Positions 1 to 6,182 of a stretch of 6,254 bases of DNA are shown here, one piece after another (the first letter of the stretch is position 1; every line of letters begins with the position of its first letter). Source of the DNA: Bacillota bacterium (GTDB taxonomy: Bacteria > Bacillota > UBA4882 > UBA10575); contig DOID01000107.1 in assembly GCA_003511465.1 (NCBI GenBank), positions 1,672-7,925 of the forward strand, given 5' to 3'. The notes under the pieces were generated by a model. It searched no databases. It saw only the letters and a program-made list of their open reading frames with translations, and was not told where the DNA came from. Made by a program: the position numbers and the translations under genes.

Positions 1-437
1 GGTACCGCCGCCCCTGCTTCCAAGAGCACGAGATCCCCAGGGACGATCTCTTCCGATTTAACCGAAATAATGTGTCGATCCCGCCGTACCTTCGAATAGG
101 GGGACGCCATCTTTTGCAAGGCAGCGATGGCTTTCTCCGCTTTACCCTCTTGGACCACTCCCAAGACAGCGTTGATGACCACAACCATTAAGATGATTAC
201 GGTATCGGCTACTTCCCCAACCACGCCGGAGACGGCCGCCGCTACAATCAGTACAATCACCATTGGATCGGCCATTTGCCCTAATAACCTAGGCAGAAGG
301 GATTTTCGCTTCCCTTCCACCAGTTTATTCCAGCCGTGTTTGGCCAGCCGTGTTTGGGCTTCAGCTGCCGATAGACCGTTTTCTGTTGTTGTTTGATCTT
401 TAAAAACGGCCTCTGTTTCCTGCAAGTAGTAATCCAT
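1..437 (-). CDS. P-type cation-transporting ATPase, PMCA/SERCA-like, N-terminal part (truncated by window edge)
   Basis: Only the first 145 codons and two bases of the next are present; the reading frame is open to the left edge, so the gene is cut by the window and not broken. The translation begins MDYYLQETEAVF and shows the N-terminal layout of P2-type calcium/cation ATPases. A cation_ATPase_N-like segment (GLSAAEAQTRLAKHGWNKL, residues 21-39) is followed by TM1 (about 57-75, after LLGQMADP), TM2 (about 77-96, ADTVIILMVVVINAVLG), the stalk VQEGKAEKAIAALQKM, and the start of the actuator domain with PGDLVLLEAG (133-142). The family pumps cations, often Ca2+, out across the cytoplasmic membrane at the cost of ATP, through a phospho-aspartate intermediate. 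The DKTGT site and the ion-binding TM4 lie outside the window, so ion specificity cannot be read. The ATG at 437 is preceded by AAAGGATG on the minus strand at suitable spacing. Confidence 0.9.
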   Translation of the reverse strand, partial: MDYYLQETEAVFKDQTTTENGLSAAEAQTRLAKHGWNKLVEGKRKSLLPRLLGQMADPMVIVLIVAAAVSGVVGEVADTVIILMVVVINAVLGVVQEGKAEKAIAALQKMASPYSKVRRDRHIISVKSEEIVPGDLVLLEAGAAV

Positions 438-514
438 CGAGGGTCATCCTTTCTAAAGCTTTTTGCTTTGTATCCATCTCAAGGTAAAAAGCTCTTCTAC
501 GCATTAGTTTCCGC

Positions 515-527
515 ATTATAGATTATA
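515..527 (-). promoter_or_regulatory. Candidate tandem -10 boxes upstream of the P-type ATPase gene
   Basis: Read on the minus strand, two perfect TATAAT hexamers lie side by side (527-522 and 520-515), about 80 bases before the ATPase start. No good -35 box stands 16-18 bases upstream of either: ACCAGA and GGCCAT occupy the 17-base positions. The region is AT-rich, so two chance hexamers are possible. If real, the ATPase has its own promoter in the 112-base gap after the DUF3006 gene and need not depend on read-through. Confidence 0.35.
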
Positions 528-549
528 TTTTACCATTATGGCCATCTGG

Positions 550-744
550 TTATGTTTTAGCCTTCTGCTGTAACGCCCGGATCAAGTCTTTTCTCCGGTC
601 GGTTTCCTCCCGGTCGACTTTGATCTCGACCACATCCCCCTCGCGAGCGTCCGGTAAAAGGTTGATCGCCATCAAGGCAAAAGATCCATCCTCCAACTCA
701 ACCACGGCAAAACCCTGTTCAAATCGGTCTATTATCACTCGCAT
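550..744 (-). CDS. DUF3006 family small protein
   Basis: A 64-residue acidic protein beginning MRVIIDRFEQGFAVVELEDG, with a later LLPDAREGDVVEIKVDREET and a basic C-terminal helix (RRKDLIRALQQK). This matches the DUF3006 family by memory of its consensus: an N-terminal V-I-D-R-F-E, a V-E-L-E-D-G turn, a leucine-proline pair and an E-G-D-V element, giving a small beta-barrel-like protein without known catalytic residues. The function of the family is unknown. Two adjacent ATG codons are possible, at 747 and 744. The AGGAGG on the minus strand (756-751) is only 3 bases from the first and 6 from the second, and family members normally begin at the M-R/K-V-I-x-D-R-F-E methionine, so I chose 744. 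It lies 112 bases upstream of the P-type ATPase gene on the same strand and is divergent from the lipoprotein gene. Cotranscription with the ATPase is possible but not shown. Confidence 0.85.
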   Translation of the reverse strand: MRVIIDRFEQGFAVVELEDGSFALMAINLLPDAREGDVVEIKVDREETDRRKDLIRALQQKAKT

Positions 745-763
745 CATATCCCTCCTCGCTGAA

Positions 764-772
764 AGTATAACA
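764..772 (-). promoter_or_regulatory. Candidate extended -10 promoter for the DUF3006 gene
   Basis: The minus strand reads TGTTATACT (772-764), a TATAAT-like hexamer with the TG of an extended -10 element. A recognisable -35 box is missing; TTAAAT sits at the 17-base position. The transcription start would fall near 757, leaving a very short leader that begins almost at the AGGAGG ribosome binding site. That short leader is a reason for caution. Confidence 0.35.
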
Positions 773-808
773 CAGATATAGAGGAAATTTAATCCAAACG
801 TAGAAATA

Positions 809-818
809 AACTGAAGTT
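809..818. repeat. Short dyad AACT-ga-AGTT in the divergent intergenic region
   Basis: A 4-bp inverted repeat with a 2-base centre (AACTGAAGTT) lies 40 bases before the lipoprotein start. It shares the AACT-NN-AGTT core with the longer 16-bp dyad at 2205-2220 upstream of the binding-protein gene. Alone it is too short to call an operator; it is recorded because of the match. Confidence 0.25.
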
Positions 819-858
819 AGATCCAGTATGTTTTTATTGAAGGGAAGGGGTAGTTTAG

Positions 859-2115
859 ATGTTTATTTTGATCAGCACGGAGGGACAACCAAAAAGCAAG
901 TTCCGGTGGCAAAAGGGTATGCTCCTTTTAATCTTGGCCTTATTTATGGTTACCGCAACCGGATGTTTTGGTCTTTTCCCCAAAGCACCCCATGAAGAGA
1001 TGATTGCGGCGGCTAAGAAGACTAATAACCTAAAGGAACTGGGATATATCGCCGAAATGTCTTTTCGGATCAAGTCGGAAGATCCCGAGCTGGCAACATT
1101 CAACCAAATTCTCAATGAAATATCCATCCCGTTTAGTATCAATGTAGACAAAAAGGAGAAGCGAGGCCAGGTCGGTTTTAGTGTCCTTTATAAGGGGGTG
1201 GACTGTGGCAACCTGCTTTTATATGCGGATCGGGAGCGCATATCCGCCCAGTCCAACTTCCTTGGGGAGAAGGTTTTCTTTTTCGCTTGGAGTGATCTAC
1301 AACCACTAATTCAAAGGTACTTTAATTTACAAGTACAGATTACCGATTATTTCCCCTTGCTTTTTGAGACCAAGCGGAAAACCAGTCGCCAGGCGGAAAC
1401 TGCCATTTATGACCTTTATACCGATTTTTATGCCGACCACCTTACGGCTGGCCAAAAAAAAGTGGATGTCACCATTACCGATGGTCAGCAGGGAGAAACC
1501 ATCGTCTGTAAGGAAATTATTCTGCAAATGGGCTATGAGGATCTTAGCTTAGAAGAAAGTAACCGTTATTTCCAAACTTTGCTTGAGAATGAAGCAATCC
1601 TCGCCTTACTTCAGGAAAAGATTACGCAATTGGTAACGATCGCAAAGGATAATGGCGATCTAGCAACTTGGCCGGTCACAGAGGAGGATCTCCTTTCTTT
1701 CCGCGATAACCTTGACGCTTTCCTGGCCGAACTGGCGACCATGATCTTTACGGAACAGCAGGCGACGCAAGCAGTCCAGCCGCAAACGAGCTTACAAGGG
1801 AAATTCCGGATTGACCGCCGGGGCTTCTTACGGAACATGGTGCTGAGTCAAGTGATGGAATTTAACAATTTGCCGACAGAGGAACCGTTATTGGTCGAAG
1901 TATTCACAGAAGCAAACCTGGTAAATCCCAGACATGAACTTACTTTCACGGATTTCAGCGGTGCCGAACTGGTTGATGTCGGTAAACTCTCCGCTGCTGA
2001 CGGCACAGTGATCGGGGAGGAAGTCGCCATGAATTTCATAAACCAATTGATGTTTAACCCGCTGATTCAAGATATTGTGCTACTAAGTGGCTTGCTCGAT
2101 TCCGAAGTTTATTAA
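859..2115 (+). CDS. Putative lipoprotein of unknown function
   Basis: A 418-residue secreted protein that I cannot assign to a named family. The N-terminus has a basic stretch (K12, K14, R16, K19), a hydrophobic core (MLLLILALFMV, 21-31) and a lipobox-like ATGC with the lipidation cysteine at residue 36. It should therefore be a lipoprotein anchored on the outer face of the cytoplasmic membrane. The mature part alternates predicted beta-strands (about 61-145, including PFSINVDKKE, GQVGFSVLYKG and NLLLYADRERISAQ) with a helical middle (about 230-305, rich in E, L and Q) and a further strand-rich C-terminal part (313-365, LQGKFRIDRRGFLRNMVLSQ). Such a layout could fit a lipid- or ligand-holding beta-sheet fold, but that is conjecture. 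No enzyme motif is visible. The ATG at 859 follows GAAGGGAAGGGG at 8 bases; the internal ATG at 919 would leave no basic n-region. It is followed by 139 bases and then the importer operon on the same strand, so a link to transport is possible but unproven. Confidence 0.8.
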   Translation: MFILISTEGQPKSKFRWQKGMLLLILALFMVTATGCFGLFPKAPHEEMIAAAKKTNNLKELGYIAEMSFRIKSEDPELATFNQILNEISIPFSINVDKKEKRGQVGFSVLYKGVDCGNLLLYADRERISAQSNFLGEKVFFFAWSDLQPLIQRYFNLQVQITDYFPLLFETKRKTSRQAETAIYDLYTDFYADHLTAGQKKVDVTITDGQQGETIVCKEIILQMGYEDLSLEESNRYFQTLLENEAILALLQEKITQLVTIAKDNGDLATWPVTEEDLLSFRDNLDAFLAELATMIFTEQQATQAVQPQTSLQGKFRIDRRGFLRNMVLSQVMEFNNLPTEEPLLVEVFTEANLVNPRHELTFTDFSGAELVDVGKLSAADGTVIGEEVAMNFINQLMFNPLIQDIVLLSGLLDSEVY

Positions 2116-2171
2116 TCCCCAGTATATGGCTTAATTTGCAATAAAGAACTGCACCTGACTTAGCAGGAGAA

Positions 2172-2190
2172 TATTCTTCTATGGAGAATA
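2172..2190 (+). repeat. Small imperfect hairpin in the lipoprotein/importer intergenic region
   Basis: TATTCTTC (2172-2179) can pair with GGAGAATA (2183-2190) around a TAT loop, with one G-U pair. The left part overlaps a perfect 10-bp palindrome, AGAATATTCT (2168-2177). No T-run follows, so it does not look like an efficient rho-independent terminator for the lipoprotein gene. It may be a weak transcript structure, part of a regulatory site, or chance. Confidence 0.35.
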
Positions 2191-2204
2191 AATATGCTTT
2201 AAGG

Positions 2205-2220
2205 TAGAACTCAAGTTCTA
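2205..2220. promoter_or_regulatory. Perfect 16-bp dyad, candidate operator of the importer operon
   Basis: TAGAACT-ca-AGTTCTA is a perfect 7-bp inverted repeat with a 2-base centre, ending 34 bases before the start of the binding-protein gene. The 2-base gap is too small for an RNA loop, so a DNA site for a dimeric regulator is the more natural reading. Outer arms CTTTAA (2197-2202) and TTAAAG (2226-2231) extend the symmetry imperfectly. Its right end overlaps a possible -10 box (2219-2224), the position expected for a repressor site. No regulator gene is in the window. Confidence 0.5.
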
Positions 2221-2224
2221 TGAT
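2219..2224 (+). promoter_or_regulatory. Candidate -10 box for the importer operon
   Basis: TATGAT matches TATAAT at five of six positions and would start transcription near 2231, giving a leader of about 24 bases with the ribosome binding site inside it. No good -35 box is present at 16-18 bases (CTTTAA and GCTTTA occupy these places). That would fit a promoter needing an activator, or a chance hexamer. A second weak candidate is TATGCT at 2193-2198. Confidence 0.3.
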
Positions 2225-2239
2225 TTTAAAGGTAATACT

Positions 2240-2247
2240 AAGGAGGT
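2240..2247 (+). promoter_or_regulatory. Strong ribosome binding site for the GTG-started binding-protein gene
   Basis: AAGGAGGT is a full-length match to the anti-Shine-Dalgarno sequence and stands 7 bases before the GTG at 2255. It fixes the start at that GTG, which has no alternative ATG before the hydrophobic segment. Confidence 0.85.
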
Positions 2248-2254
2248 AAGTGTT

Positions 2255-3388
2255 GTGTCCAAGAAGGTTCTTATTCTAATCGTCGCGGTTGTCGTAGTAG
2301 GTGCACTGGCCATCTACTTGACCAAGACTTCCGCCCCTGAGGTCGCGACTGATGCGACCGCTTTTAAAATTGGTCTCGTCACCGGTACGGTGTCTCAGAA
2401 TGAAGATGAGTACCGGGGAGCAGAAGCAGCTATTGCCAAATACCCCGGCCTCATCAAACATGTTACCTATCCTGACAATTTCATGCAGGAACAAGAAACC
2501 TACATCGCTCAAATTACCGGTTTGGCTGCTGATCCGGATGTGAAAGCGATTATCATTAACCAAGCCGTTCCCGGCACCGTTGCGGCGATCCGGCAGGTTC
2601 GCGAAATCCGCCCGGAAATGATCTTTATCGCGGGTGAACCCCACGAAGATCCGCCACTCATTGAGCCTCTTGTCGATGTGACCCTCATCCCGAATCAGCC
2701 GGAACGGGGTAGAACCATCCCGCAACTAGCGAAAAAGATGGGCGCTACCGCGCTGCTCCATTACTCCTTCCCGCGGCATATGTCCTATGCCCAATTATCC
2801 GAACGACGCGACATTATGCGCGAAGAATCTGAAAAACTGGGCCTAACCTTTGTTGATGTCAATGCGCCCGACCCGATGGGCGAAGGTGGTATTCCAGCGT
2901 CCCAGCAGTTCATTTTAGAAGACGTGCCCCGTCAGGTTGCTAAATACGGCCAAGACATCGCGCTCTTCTCCACTAACTGTGCGATGCAGGAGCCGTTGAT
3001 CGCTGCCGCCGTGCAGACGGGTGCGATCTTCCCCGAGCAATGCTGCCCGAGTCCGACCCATGGTTACCCGGGAGCATTGGCCCTCGAGATTACCGATGAG
3101 ATTAAAGGTAACTTCCCGGAAATTCTGAAAGCCATTGACGCCAAACTTATTGAGGTGGGAAGGCCTGGTCGGTTTGCAACTTGGCCAGTTGCCACCGGTT
3201 TCCTCCATTCCATCGCCGGTGTGGAAATTGCAAAGTTATCCTTAGAAGGTCAGTTGGATCTCAATGATATCGTTGCGGTTTCTAAAGTCATGAGCGAAAG
3301 CGCTGAAACCGAGATCGATATGGTCCGCCTCAGCGACAACGGTAATTTCTATATGTATATCAGTGATTCCTATATCTTAGGTGAATAA
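2255..3388 (+). CDS. DUF3798 family substrate-binding protein of an ABC importer
   Basis: A 377-residue protein with a GTG start. Residues 5-22 (VLILIVAVVVVGALAIYL) form an N-terminal hydrophobic helix after KK. There is no lipobox cysteine and no good signal peptidase site directly after the helix, so it is probably tethered by this helix on the outer face of the membrane. From about residue 37 it resembles a type I periplasmic-binding fold: strand FKIGLVTGTVSQNEDEYRG, helix, strand KHVTYPDNFMQE, then DVKAIIINQAVPGT and MIFIAGEPHEDPP. These blocks, with SFPRHMSYAQLSERRDIMREE (in the 171-191 region) and YPGALALEI (271-279), match my memory of the DUF3798 family, which has no established ligand. 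Cysteines are at 242, 263 and 264. The gene opens the operon: an ABC ATPase and permease follow on the same strand, separated by a terminator. The role as solute receptor is inferred from fold and neighbours. Confidence 0.82.
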   Translation: MSKKVLILIVAVVVVGALAIYLTKTSAPEVATDATAFKIGLVTGTVSQNEDEYRGAEAAIAKYPGLIKHVTYPDNFMQEQETYIAQITGLAADPDVKAIIINQAVPGTVAAIRQVREIRPEMIFIAGEPHEDPPLIEPLVDVTLIPNQPERGRTIPQLAKKMGATALLHYSFPRHMSYAQLSERRDIMREESEKLGLTFVDVNAPDPMGEGGIPASQQFILEDVPRQVAKYGQDIALFSTNCAMQEPLIAAAVQTGAIFPEQCCPSPTHGYPGALALEITDEIKGNFPEILKAIDAKLIEVGRPGRFATWPVATGFLHSIAGVEIAKLSLEGQLDLNDIVAVSKVMSESAETEIDMVRLSDNGNFYMYISDSYILGE

Positions 3389-3417
3389 GATTACTTCCCG
3401 CTTGACCTAAGGAGAAG

Positions 3418-3445
3418 AAAAGGCGGGCAAATTACCCGCCTTTTT
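3418..3445 (+). terminator. Rho-independent terminator inside the importer operon
   Basis: AAAAGGCGGG (3418-3427) pairs perfectly with CCCGCCTTTT (3435-3444) around a 7-base loop (CAAATTA), and the stem runs into a TTTTT tract (3441-3445). It begins 30 bases after the stop of the binding-protein gene. It lies between that gene and its likely ATPase partner, so it probably terminates only part of the transcripts. This would leave more binding protein than membrane complex, a common arrangement in binding-protein-dependent importers. Confidence 0.88.
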
Positions 3446-3449
3446 CCCC

Positions 3450-3473
3450 TATGGCGCCCATCGCGGCGCCATA
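3450..3473. repeat. GC-rich 9-bp inverted repeat between terminator and ATPase gene
   Basis: TATGGCGCC (3450-3458) and GGCGCCATA (3465-3473) are perfect inverted copies around a 6-base centre (CATCGC), and each arm holds the self-complementary GGCGCC. It starts 5 bases after the terminator T-run and ends 9 bases before the ribosome binding site of the ATPase gene. AATTATTA follows in place of a T-run, so it is not an ordinary second terminator. It could stabilise the 5' end of the downstream message after processing, limit ribosome access, or bind a dimeric regulator. Confidence 0.6.
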
Positions 3474-3498
3474 ATTATTACCGAGAGGGGTTTTAAAG

Positions 3499-5100
3499 TT
3501 GCCTGAATCTGCAGTTCTGGAACTTAAAGATATATCTAAAAGTTACTTTGGCACTACAGTTTTAAAAGGAATTAACCTTTCCGTTAAACCAGGAGAGATT
3601 CATGCGATCGTTGGAGAGAACGGCGCCGGAAAATCAACCCTCATGAATTTAATTTTCGGCATGCCCGTTATTCATGACACGGGGGGTTTTGAGGGTGATA
3701 TTCTCATGGATGGCCAAATCGTCAAGATTACGTCTCCCCGTCAAGCAATGGAACTGGGTATCGGCATGGTGCACCAAGAGTTTATGCTAATCCCAGGTTT
3801 TACGGTAACGGAAAATATTAAACTCAACCGTGAACTGACCAAACCAAACCTGGCCAGTAACATCCTGGGCTCCAGCATGGAAACTTTGGATTATCACACC
3901 ATGCGTGAAGATAGCCGGCGGGCTTTAGACAAACTTGGTTTAGCCATCGATGAGAACACCTTCGTTTCCCGTCTCCCTGTTGGCTATATGCAATTTGTAG
4001 AGATCGCCCGGGAAATCGATAAGAAAAACGCCCGCCTCATTGTTTTTGATGAACCCACTGCGGTCCTGGCGGAAAGCGAAGCCGACCACTTAATCACGGC
4101 CATGAAGCTTCTGGCTGCCCAAGGGATTGCCATTCTTTTCATCACCCACCGTTTAGATGAAGTCATGGACTGTAGTGATACCATCAGCATTCTCCGGGAT
4201 GGGGAATTAGTTAAATACCTTTCCCGCAATGAAACCAGTGTAGACGAGATCGCCGAATTGATGGTCGGTCGTAAACTAGAACGGGGGCACTTACCACCGC
4301 GTCAAGTCGACCCCGATGACAATGATCTAATTCTGGAGTTGGAGAACTTTAAAGTCAAAATGCCGGGTGAACAAGTTCGTAGTTTTAATCTAAAAGTCCG
4401 TCGGGGCGAAATTTTAGGCCTGGGCGGCTTAGCCGGTCAAGGCAAGGTCGGGATTGCCAACGGAGTGATGGGCTTATACCCCGCCGATGGACAAGTTATT
4501 AAAGACGGACACGCCCTTAAACTAAACGACCCCAAAGCTGCTTTAGATGCGAAAATGGCTTTTGTCTCCGAAGACCGCCGGGGCGTTGGTTTATTGCTCG
4601 ATGAATCGATTGCCGTGAATATTGTTTTAACCAGTATTGAAGCCCAGCAGCGATTTTTGCGAAGAACATTCCTCCCCGGCGTGCGTCTCCTCGACCAAAA
4701 AGCGGTACGTGAGTATGCTGCGAAAATTATCAAAGATTTAGATATTCGGTGCACCGATCCGAACCAACCGGTCCGGCGCCTTTCTGGCGGTAATCAGCAA
4801 AAAGTATGTTTGGCACGGGCTTTCTCCTTGCAACCCGAAATCCTTTGGGTCTCCGAACCGACCCGGGGCATTGATATCGGTGCCAAACAACTGGTCCTTG
4901 ACCTCCTGGTGCACTTCAACCGGGAATATGGTATGACGATTATCATGACTTCCAGTGAGCTGAATGAATTAAGAACAATCTGTGATCGCATCGCCCTAGT
5001 CTATAAAGGGAAGGTTGCCGGTATTCTGAAACCGGACGCTTCCGATCGAGACTTTGGCTTAATGATCGCCGGAAAACAACCGGTAAAGGAGGTAGGTTGA
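3499..5100 (+). CDS. ABC transporter ATP-binding protein, double-NBD sugar/nucleoside type
   Basis: A 533-residue protein with two fused nucleotide-binding domains, the usual size and layout of RbsA/MglA- or YufO-like ATPases. It should sit on the cytoplasmic face and power uptake through the downstream permease. NBD1 has Walker A GENGAGKST (39-47), Q-loop Q93 in VHQEF, a modified signature LPVGYMQ (159-165), Walker B IVFDEPTAVL (181-190) and the H-loop histidine H217. NBD2 (from about 277) has an altered Walker A LAGQGKVG (311-318), EDRRGVGLLLDES (358-370), an intact signature LSGGNQQK (428-435) and WVSEPTRGIDIGAK (450-463), in which the Walker B aspartate is serine (S452). The phrase DEPTAVL recalls nucleoside/BMP-type ATPases more than sugar ones. 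The start is TTG, 8 bases after GAGAGGGG. A stop lies in frame at 3472-3474 and the first internal Met is inside Walker A, so TTG is the only sensible start. The permease gene begins 1 base after its stop. Confidence 0.93.
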   Translation: MPESAVLELKDISKSYFGTTVLKGINLSVKPGEIHAIVGENGAGKSTLMNLIFGMPVIHDTGGFEGDILMDGQIVKITSPRQAMELGIGMVHQEFMLIPGFTVTENIKLNRELTKPNLASNILGSSMETLDYHTMREDSRRALDKLGLAIDENTFVSRLPVGYMQFVEIAREIDKKNARLIVFDEPTAVLAESEADHLITAMKLLAAQGIAILFITHRLDEVMDCSDTISILRDGELVKYLSRNETSVDEIAELMVGRKLERGHLPPRQVDPDDNDLILELENFKVKMPGEQVRSFNLKVRRGEILGLGGLAGQGKVGIANGVMGLYPADGQVIKDGHALKLNDPKAALDAKMAFVSEDRRGVGLLLDESIAVNIVLTSIEAQQRFLRRTFLPGVRLLDQKAVREYAAKIIKDLDIRCTDPNQPVRRLSGGNQQKVCLARAFSLQPEILWVSEPTRGIDIGAKQLVLDLLVHFNREYGMTIIMTSSELNELRTICDRIALVYKGKVAGILKPDASDRDFGLMIAGKQPVKEVG

Positions 5101-5101
5101 G

Positions 5102-6178
5102 ATGGAATTGCAGATGACAAAAGGGAAGCGGATCTCTGATCCCAGCCATCTCAGGGACTTTTATGAAAAGTTTGGTTTACCTCGCCTGATTATCAGCCTT
5201 TTTCTTCTTGGTCTTTTTATGTTAGCACTCATCATGAAAATGGACATCACTCTTCTCTTGAGCGCCTCCATCGATCGGATCGGCATGAATGGCCTACTGG
5301 TCCTTGCCATGCTTCCGACCTTAGTCACGGGAGTCGGCCTCAACTTTGGCCTCCCCGTCGGCTTCGTTTGTGGTCTGGTCGGTGGCGTAATCAGCATGGA
5401 GTATAATTTAACCGGTTTTACCGGCCTTTTTACCGCAATGCTTTGCGCCCTTCCCCTTGCGATCATTTCCGGCTATTTATATGCCGCGCTGCTCGATCGG
5501 GTCCGCGGCCAAGAAATGATGGTTGGTACCTATGTGGGTTTCGCGGTGGTAGCTGGGATGTGTATCTTCTGGCTGACGGCTCCTTTCAAAAACCCAGCCA
5601 TGATCTGGGCGATCGGCGGAAAAGGTCTCCGTGTTACCTTGACTTTGTATGAACATTACAGCAAAGTTCTCAACAATTTCCTCGTCTTTGACCTGTTTGG
5701 GGTGACTATTCCCACCGGACTGTTGCTGTTTTTTGCTTTCTTCTGTTGGCTGGCTTCTCTTTTCTTCCAGACTCGGACCGGACTGGCCATGATTGCAACC
5801 GGAGCTAATCCCATGTATGCAAAGTCTTCTGGTATTAACACCCGTAAGATGCGGTACTTGAGTATCGTAATCTCTAATGTCCTGGCTGCCCTCGGTGCGG
5901 TGGTTTATGCTCAGAGTTATGGTTTTCTTCAGCTATATACGGCACCGCTTTATATGGCTTTTCCGGCGGTAGCGGCGGCTTTAATCGGTGGCGCCACTCT
6001 GAAAAAGGCAACCGTCAGTCATATTGTAATCGGGACGATTCTCTTCCAAACCTTACTAACCATTGCTTTACCGGTAACTCAAACGGTGCTACAAGGAACC
6101 GACATTAGTGAAATTGCCCGGATGATTATCAGCAATGGCATGATCCTATACGCTTTAACAAGGAACGAAAGGGGGTAA
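5102..6178 (+). CDS. ABC transporter permease, BPD_transp_2 (RbsC/YufP-like) family
   Basis: A 358-residue, strongly hydrophobic protein with a short cytoplasmic N-terminus and about 8-10 membrane segments (roughly 28-46, 62-80, 84-100, 106-131, 140-160, 200-222, 253-270, 283-298, 305-325, 338-352). Family marks are TGANPMYAKSSGIN (233-246), the cytoplasmic loop corresponding to the G-x-N-x-x-A-x-x-SGI motif that contacts the ATPase, followed by AALIGGATLKKATVSH (292-307), as in permeases of the RbsC/LivH/YufP superfamily. It should form the transmembrane path for the solute presented by the DUF3798 protein. The ATG stands 1 base after the ATPase stop codon, and its ribosome binding site AGGAGG (5087-5092) is inside the end of the ATPase gene, so translation of the two is probably coupled. 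A further gene follows after 4 bases. No odd truncation is visible. Confidence 0.93.
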   Translation: MELQMTKGKRISDPSHLRDFYEKFGLPRLIISLFLLGLFMLALIMKMDITLLLSASIDRIGMNGLLVLAMLPTLVTGVGLNFGLPVGFVCGLVGGVISMEYNLTGFTGLFTAMLCALPLAIISGYLYAALLDRVRGQEMMVGTYVGFAVVAGMCIFWLTAPFKNPAMIWAIGGKGLRVTLTLYEHYSKVLNNFLVFDLFGVTIPTGLLLFFAFFCWLASLFFQTRTGLAMIATGANPMYAKSSGINTRKMRYLSIVISNVLAALGAVVYAQSYGFLQLYTAPLYMAFPAVAAALIGGATLKKATVSHIVIGTILFQTLLTIALPVTQTVLQGTDISEIARMIISNGMILYALTRNERG

Positions 6179-6182
6179 AATA

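Noticed and set aside
127..396. Open plus-strand frame of 89 codons at the left end
   Set aside because: It lies wholly antisense to the P-type ATPase coding region, whose translation matches a well-known family, and its own translation is low-complexity and T/I-rich.
457..493. Inverted repeat AGCTTTTT / AAAAAGCT before the P-type ATPase gene
   Set aside because: The loop is 21 bases, the stem is mostly A-T and no T-run follows on the minus strand, so it is not a convincing terminator or riboswitch.
2116..2254. Possible riboswitch or T-box leader before the importer operon
   Set aside because: At 139 bases I found only a short hairpin and a DNA-like dyad. There is no T-box consensus, no known riboswitch core and no terminator/antiterminator pair.
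2276..2725. 149-codon minus-strand frame inside the binding-protein gene
   Set aside because: It is antisense to a confidently recognised DUF3798 coding region, has no recognisable family features, and is a shadow of the codon pattern.
4420..4460. Second Walker A of the ATPase read as evidence of a pseudogene
   Set aside because: The reading frame is intact over 533 codons, the remaining motifs are preserved, and altered second Walker A motifs are normal in this ATPase class.
4437..4754. 105-codon minus-strand frame inside the ATPase gene
   Set aside because: It is antisense to NBD2, which carries recognisable ABC motifs throughout; the translation is basic and serine-rich without any known motif.
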